A stretch of 9,585 nt of DNA, taken from Halovenus sp. (GTDB lineage Archaea; Halobacteriota; Halobacteria; Halobacteriales; Haloarculaceae). A program made the translations under genes and the position numbers. The stretch covers positions 1 through 9,585 of the forward strand of contig JAQCNG010000354.1 in assembly GCA_028275145.1 (NCBI GenBank). The letters run 5' to 3'. Shown here in pieces: positions 6,213-9,585 of this stretch (position 1 is its first letter; the number at the start of each line of letters is the position of its first letter). Below the pieces are notes generated by a model. That model was not told the DNA's origin, ran no database searches, and saw nothing but the letters and a program-made list of their open reading frames with translations.

Positions 6213-8591
6213 ATGGCAAAACGAGGGCGCGACCGCAACCGGCGGACCGGCGCGGACGGCGAGCGCCGGACAGGCTCGGACAACGAGCAGACCGTGTCCG
6301 GCGAGGTGGACAGCGACGCGTTTCTGACGGCGGCCGACGAGGAACTCGACGCAACCTACGAGGAGCCACTGACGATTCCGGCGTACGTGGACACGCTGCT
6401 CTCGGAACCGGGGCTCGGGGCACACGCCTCGAAGTACCTGCTCGCGGCAATCGAACACGCCGGCACCCGGACCGTCGTCGAGGAGGGCGAGGAGACCGAG
6501 CGGTACCGCTTTTTCGACGACCCGTGGAACACCGGCGAACACGCCATCCTCGGCAACACCGCGGTGCTCAACCGCTTCGTCGACGACCTGCGCTCCATCG
6601 CGGCTGGCCGGGGCAAAGAGGAGAAGATACTCTGGCTCGACGGCCCGACGGCCACGGGCAAGTCGGAGCTGAAACGCTGTCTCGTCAACGGGTTGCGGGA
6701 GTACTCCAAGACCGAGGAGGGGCGGCGTTACACCGTCGAGTGGAACGTCGCGGGCGCGGGCAGCGGCCCGGGCACGGGGATGACCTACGGGCGCGAACAG
6801 CCAACCGACGAGGACGACTGGTACGCCAGCCCGGTGCAGTCACACCCGCTGTCGGTGTTCCCACCCGCGGTCCGTGAGGAGCTGGTCGCGGAGCTGAACA
6901 CCCGCCTCGACGACCACATCCCGGTGCGGGTAAAGGCCGAACTGGACCCGTTCTCCCGGGAGGCCTGCGAGTTTCTGGAGGAGCAGTACCGCCGCGAGGG
7001 TGTCGAGGACCTGTTCTCGGCGGTGACGGACCCGGCCCATCTCAGGGTAAAGAACTTCGTGGTCGACGTCGGCCAGGGCATCGGCATCCTCCACTCCGAG
7101 GACGAGGGGCCGCCAAAGGAGCGACTGGTGGGTTCCTGGATGCAGGGGATGCTCCGGGAACTGGACTCCCGGGGCCGGAAGAACCCGCAGGCGTTCTCCT
7201 ACGACGGCGTGCTCTCGCAGGGCAACGGGCTGGTCACCATCGTCGAGGACGCCTCCCAGCACGCAGACCTGCTGCAGAAGCTGCTGAACGTCCCAGACGA
7301 GGGCCGTGTCAAACTCGACAAGGGCATCGGGATGGACGTCGACACACAGCTCATCATCATCTCGAACCCGGACCTGGACGACCAGTTGGACAAACACACC
7401 GGTCGCGAGGGGGCGGACCCCCTGCGGGCGCTCAAGCGCCGACTCGACAAACACGAGTTTGGCTACCTCACCAACCACTCTCTGGAGACGGAGCTGTTGC
7501 GCCGCGAACTGACCGACGAGACCAGTGTCTGGGAGGCCGACTCCCGGGACCAGCTCGAGGAGTGGATACAGGCGCCGCTGTCGGTGGCCGTCCGCGACAG
7601 CACCGACACTGTCAGAGAGCGCGAACTCGCGCCACACGCGCTGGCGGCGGCGGCGATGTACGCGGTTGTTTCGCGGCTCGTAACCGACAACCTCTCGGGT
7701 CGGTTCGACCTGGTCGACAAGGCGCTGCTGTTCGACCAGGGGTACCTCCGGGAGGGTGACGAGCGCATCGACATCGAGGACGTGGGGGTCAGCGACGCCG
7801 CGGCCGACGGTGAGCGGGGCATCCCGGTCACGTTCACACGTGACATCATCGCCGACCTGCTCCACGAGGAAACTGACCGGTACCACGAGGAGCTTCCCGT
7901 CGCGGACGTGGTGATGCCCCGCGACGTGCTGAACGCGATGGCGGAGGGGCTGACCGACGCGCCGGTGTTCTCGACGACAGAGGCCACCGAGTTCGAGGAC
8001 CGCGTCACGCTGGTGAAAAACTACGTGTTCGAGCGCCAGGAGGCGGACGTGCTCGACGCGATGATGGCCGAGAAACGCGTCGACGAGGCGACAATCGAGG
8101 AGTACGTCAGACACGTCTACGCCTGGGCGGAGGGCGAGCGACTGGAGAACGACCGCGGCGAGCGGGTCGAACCGGACCTGCTCCGGATGAAGCTGTTCGA
8201 AATCGAGCATCTCGGCCGGTTCACCGAGACCGACTACGACGGCGAGCGGCCGACCCAGGCGGTCCAGAAGTTCCGCCGCGAGCAGATCATCACCGCACTG
8301 AACCGCCACGCGTGGCGCCAGCGCGACGAGGAGTTCCGCGTCGAGGATGTCGCCCCGAGCGAGATTCCCGTTGTCGAGGCGGTGCTCGGCAGTCACGACT
8401 GGGACGACGTCCGACGGACGTTCGAGGACTTCGACCCCGCCCGGTGGGACGACCCGCCGGGTGGGACCGAGACGGAGCGACTCAAGCGGGAGACAATCGA
8501 CCGGATGCAGGAGATGTTCGAGTACAGCGAGGCGTCGGCGGAGTTAACCAGCCGACACGTCATGAGCCAGGTGAGCTACCGATGGGACTGA
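6213..8591 (+). CDS. Divergent PrkA-family AAA+ protein (second copy)
   Basis: 792 aa, about 100 longer than its neighbour and clearly a different subfamily, not a recent duplicate. Visible parts: a basic, disordered-looking N-terminus (seven Arg and one Lys in residues 3-19); Walker A GPTATGKS (144-151); [12 protein letters not shown] (206-217), matching the same block in the first copy; [14 protein letters not shown] (337-350), which looks like the Walker B/second-motif region and is closer to the bacterial PrkA pattern; a sensor-like Asn in IIISNPD (N385); and paired Arg at 409-410. The region after about residue 430 is only weakly like the PrkA C-terminal kinase domain. Such proteins are often labelled serine kinase or kinase anchor protein in haloarchaea; the sequence supports ATP binding but not a specific role. 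The start is 1 base after the upstream stop and preceded by GGAGG. It probably works with the neighbouring PrkA and the DUF444 protein. Confidence 0.88.
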   Translation: MAKRGRDRNRRTGADGERRTGSDNEQTVSGEVDSDAFLTAADEELDATYEEPLTIPAYVDTLLSEPGLGAHASKYLLAAIEHAGTRTVVEEGEETERYRFFDDPWNTGEHAILGNTAVLNRFVDDLRSIAAGRGKEEKILWLDGPTATGKSELKRCLVNGLREYSKTEEGRRYTVEWNVAGAGSGPGTGMTYGREQPTDEDDWYASPVQSHPLSVFPPAVREELVAELNTRLDDHIPVRVKAELDPFSREACEFLEEQYRREGVEDLFSAVTDPAHLRVKNFVVDVGQGIGILHSEDEGPPKERLVGSWMQGMLRELDSRGRKNPQAFSYDGVLSQGNGLVTIVEDASQHADLLQKLLNVPDEGRVKLDKGIGMDVDTQLIIISNPDLDDQLDKHTGREGADPLRALKRRLDKHEFGYLTNHSLETELLRRELTDETSVWEADSRDQLEEWIQAPLSVAVRDSTDTVRERELAPHALAAAAMYAVVSRLVTDNLSGRFDLVDKALLFDQGYLREGDERIDIEDVGVSDAAADGERGIPVTFTRDIIADLLHEETDRYHEELPVADVVMPRDVLNAMAEGLTDAPVFSTTEATEFEDRVTLVKNYVFERQEADVLDAMMAEKRVDEATIEEYVRHVYAWAEGERLENDRGERVEPDLLRMKLFEIEHLGRFTETDYDGERPTQAVQKFRREQIITALNRHAWRQRDEEFRVEDVAPSEIPVVEAVLGSHDWDDVRRTFEDFDPARWDDPPGGTETERLKRETIDRMQEMFEYSEASAELTSRHVMSQVSYRWD
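8569..8574 (+). promoter_or_regulatory. Shine-Dalgarno for DUF444 gene
   Basis: AGGTGA lies 7 bases before the ATG at 8582, inside the 3' end of the second prkA gene. It matches a central part of the full SD seen at 4122-4130. It supports the 8582 start and translational coupling across the 10-base gene overlap. Confidence 0.65.
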
Positions 8592-9585
8592 GAGACGATA
8601 TCGAGCGGTACCGGGAGGTCGGCGAGAGTCGCCGGCAGGACCTCGCGGAGTTCATCCAGTACGGTGACCTCGGCGGGAGCAGGGGCGACCAGATACGCAT
8701 CCCGATAAAGATAATCGACCTGCCCGAGTTCGCCTACGACCAGCGCGACATGGGCGGTGTCGGCCAGGGTGACGGCGGAACGCCCGAACCCGGCGAACCC
8801 GTTGGCCGTCCCGAGGAGGGCGACGAGGACGGCGACCCCGGCGAGGAGGAGGGTGAGCACGAGTACTACGAGATGGACCCCGAGGAGTTCGCCGAGGAGC
8901 TCGACGAGGAACTGGGCCTGGACCTGGACCCGAAAGGCAAGCAGGTCGTCGAGGAGATCGAGGGCGATTTCACCGACATCACGCGCACCGGCCCCTCGAG
9001 CACGCTCGATTTCGAGCAGCTGTTCAAACAGGGGCTGAAACGCAAACTGGCGATGGATTTCGACCGCGAGTACGTCCGGGAGGCGCTGAAAGTCGACGGC
9101 TGGGGGCCCGCCGCGGTGTTCGAGTGGGCCAGAGTCGAGGAGAACCTGCCGGTCTCGCGGGCCTGGATAGACGAGCAGTACGACGAGATTCCAAACAGCG
9201 AGTTGACCGTCTACGAGAGTATCGAGGCGATGAACGAGGCCGTCGAGAAGGAGGACACCGCACAGCGCATCCGGCAGGAGGGTGTCGACCAGATACCGTT
9301 CCGCCGCGAGGACGAGCGTTACCGCTACCCGGAGATAATCCAGGAGCGCGAGAAAAACGTCGTCGTCGTCAACATCCGGGACGTCTCGGGCAGTATGCGC
9401 GAGCACAAGCGGGAACTCGTCGAGCGGACGTTCACGCCGCTTGACTGGTACCTGCAGGGCAAGTACGACAACGCCGAGTTCGTCTACATCGCCCACGACG
9501 CGGAGGCCTGGCAGGTCGAGCGCGACGAGTTCTTCGGCATCCGCTCGGGCGGGGGGACCCGTATCTCCAGCGCCTACGAGCTGGC
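8582..9585 (+). CDS. DUF444 (YeaH/YhbH) vWA-like protein, cut by right edge
   Basis: 334 full codons are in the window; the family is typically about 400-430 aa, so the C-terminus is missing. The frame starts at ATG 8582, overlapping the previous gene by 10 bases. Visible order: N-terminal helix with basic residues (1-25); a conserved IRIPIKII stretch (38-45); a very acidic Gly/Glu/Pro-rich linker (about 57-100); a central helical part; then a vWA-like domain beginning near [15 protein letters not shown]267, S269 and S271 form the DxSxS metal (MIDAS) motif, and T326 in GGGTRIS is the expected MIDAS Thr; [10 protein letters not shown] (300-309) and the following EFFG also match E. coli YeaH. 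Bacterial homologues are paired with PrkA (yeaG-yeaH, prkA-yhbH) and linked to starvation or sporulation. Its molecular activity is not established; by analogy with other AAA+/vWA pairs it may recruit or gate substrates for the PrkA proteins. Confidence 0.93.
   Translation, partial: MGLRDDIERYREVGESRRQDLAEFIQYGDLGGSRGDQIRIPIKIIDLPEFAYDQRDMGGVGQGDGGTPEPGEPVGRPEEGDEDGDPGEEEGEHEYYEMDPEEFAEELDEELGLDLDPKGKQVVEEIEGDFTDITRTGPSSTLDFEQLFKQGLKRKLAMDFDREYVREALKVDGWGPAAVFEWARVEENLPVSRAWIDEQYDEIPNSELTVYESIEAMNEAVEKEDTAQRIRQEGVDQIPFRREDERYRYPEIIQEREKNVVVVNIRDVSGSMREHKRELVERTFTPLDWYLQGKYDNAEFVYIAHDAEAWQVERDEFFGIRSGGGTRISSAYEL

Noticed and set aside
6840..8396. 518-codon open frame on the minus strand
   Set aside because: Antisense shadow of the second prkA gene; composition mirrors the acidic codons of the real gene and no conserved motif is seen.
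8576..9496. 306-codon open frame on the minus strand
   Set aside because: Antisense shadow of the DUF444 gene, whose MIDAS and family motifs are intact on the plus strand.

Overview
The window is GC-rich, and its proteins are strongly acidic (Asp/Glu-heavy, Lys-poor). It has archaeal-type promoters, at least one apparently leaderless gene, and Shine-Dalgarno (SD) sites matching the archaeal/bacterial 16S 3' end. Together with the gene content (archaeal-type prolyl-tRNA synthetase, doubled PrkA genes next to a DUF444 gene) this points to a haloarchaeon (class Halobacteria). I cannot name the genus from sequence alone.

Layout. (1) Positions 1-2131, minus strand: phosphoenolpyruvate synthase (ppsA), with its C-terminus cut off by the left edge. 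(2) 2132-2249: a short divergent promoter region. (3) 2250-3710, plus strand: a complete prolyl-tRNA synthetase (proS) with a TATA box placed for leaderless transcription. (4) 3711-4138: a 428-base non-coding stretch. Its first part holds the 3' flank of proS with overlapping small hairpins. The middle has AT-rich promoter candidates. The rest looks like a long 5' leader with a 13-pair hairpin, a possible pseudoknot partner and a complete 9-base SD. (5) 4139 to the right edge, plus strand: a tightly packed operon of two different PrkA-family AAA+ proteins (690 and 792 aa; 1-base gap) and a DUF444/YeaH protein with a von Willebrand A (vWA)-type metal site (10-base overlap, cut by the right edge). 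A spoVR-family gene often follows in such clusters, but it would lie outside this window.

How they fit. ppsA serves gluconeogenesis and proS serves translation; they are housekeeping neighbours sharing a divergent intergenic region. The PrkA-PrkA-DUF444 operon resembles the bacterial yeaG-yeaH (prkA-yhbH) stress/starvation module, but with two AAA+ subunits. I read it as a candidate two-ATPase plus MIDAS-protein remodelling or signalling system. Its biochemical job in archaea is, as far as I know, not established. It is the most interesting part of the window, together with the structured leader in front of it.

No tRNA, rRNA, CRISPR array, insertion sequence or transfer boundary was seen.
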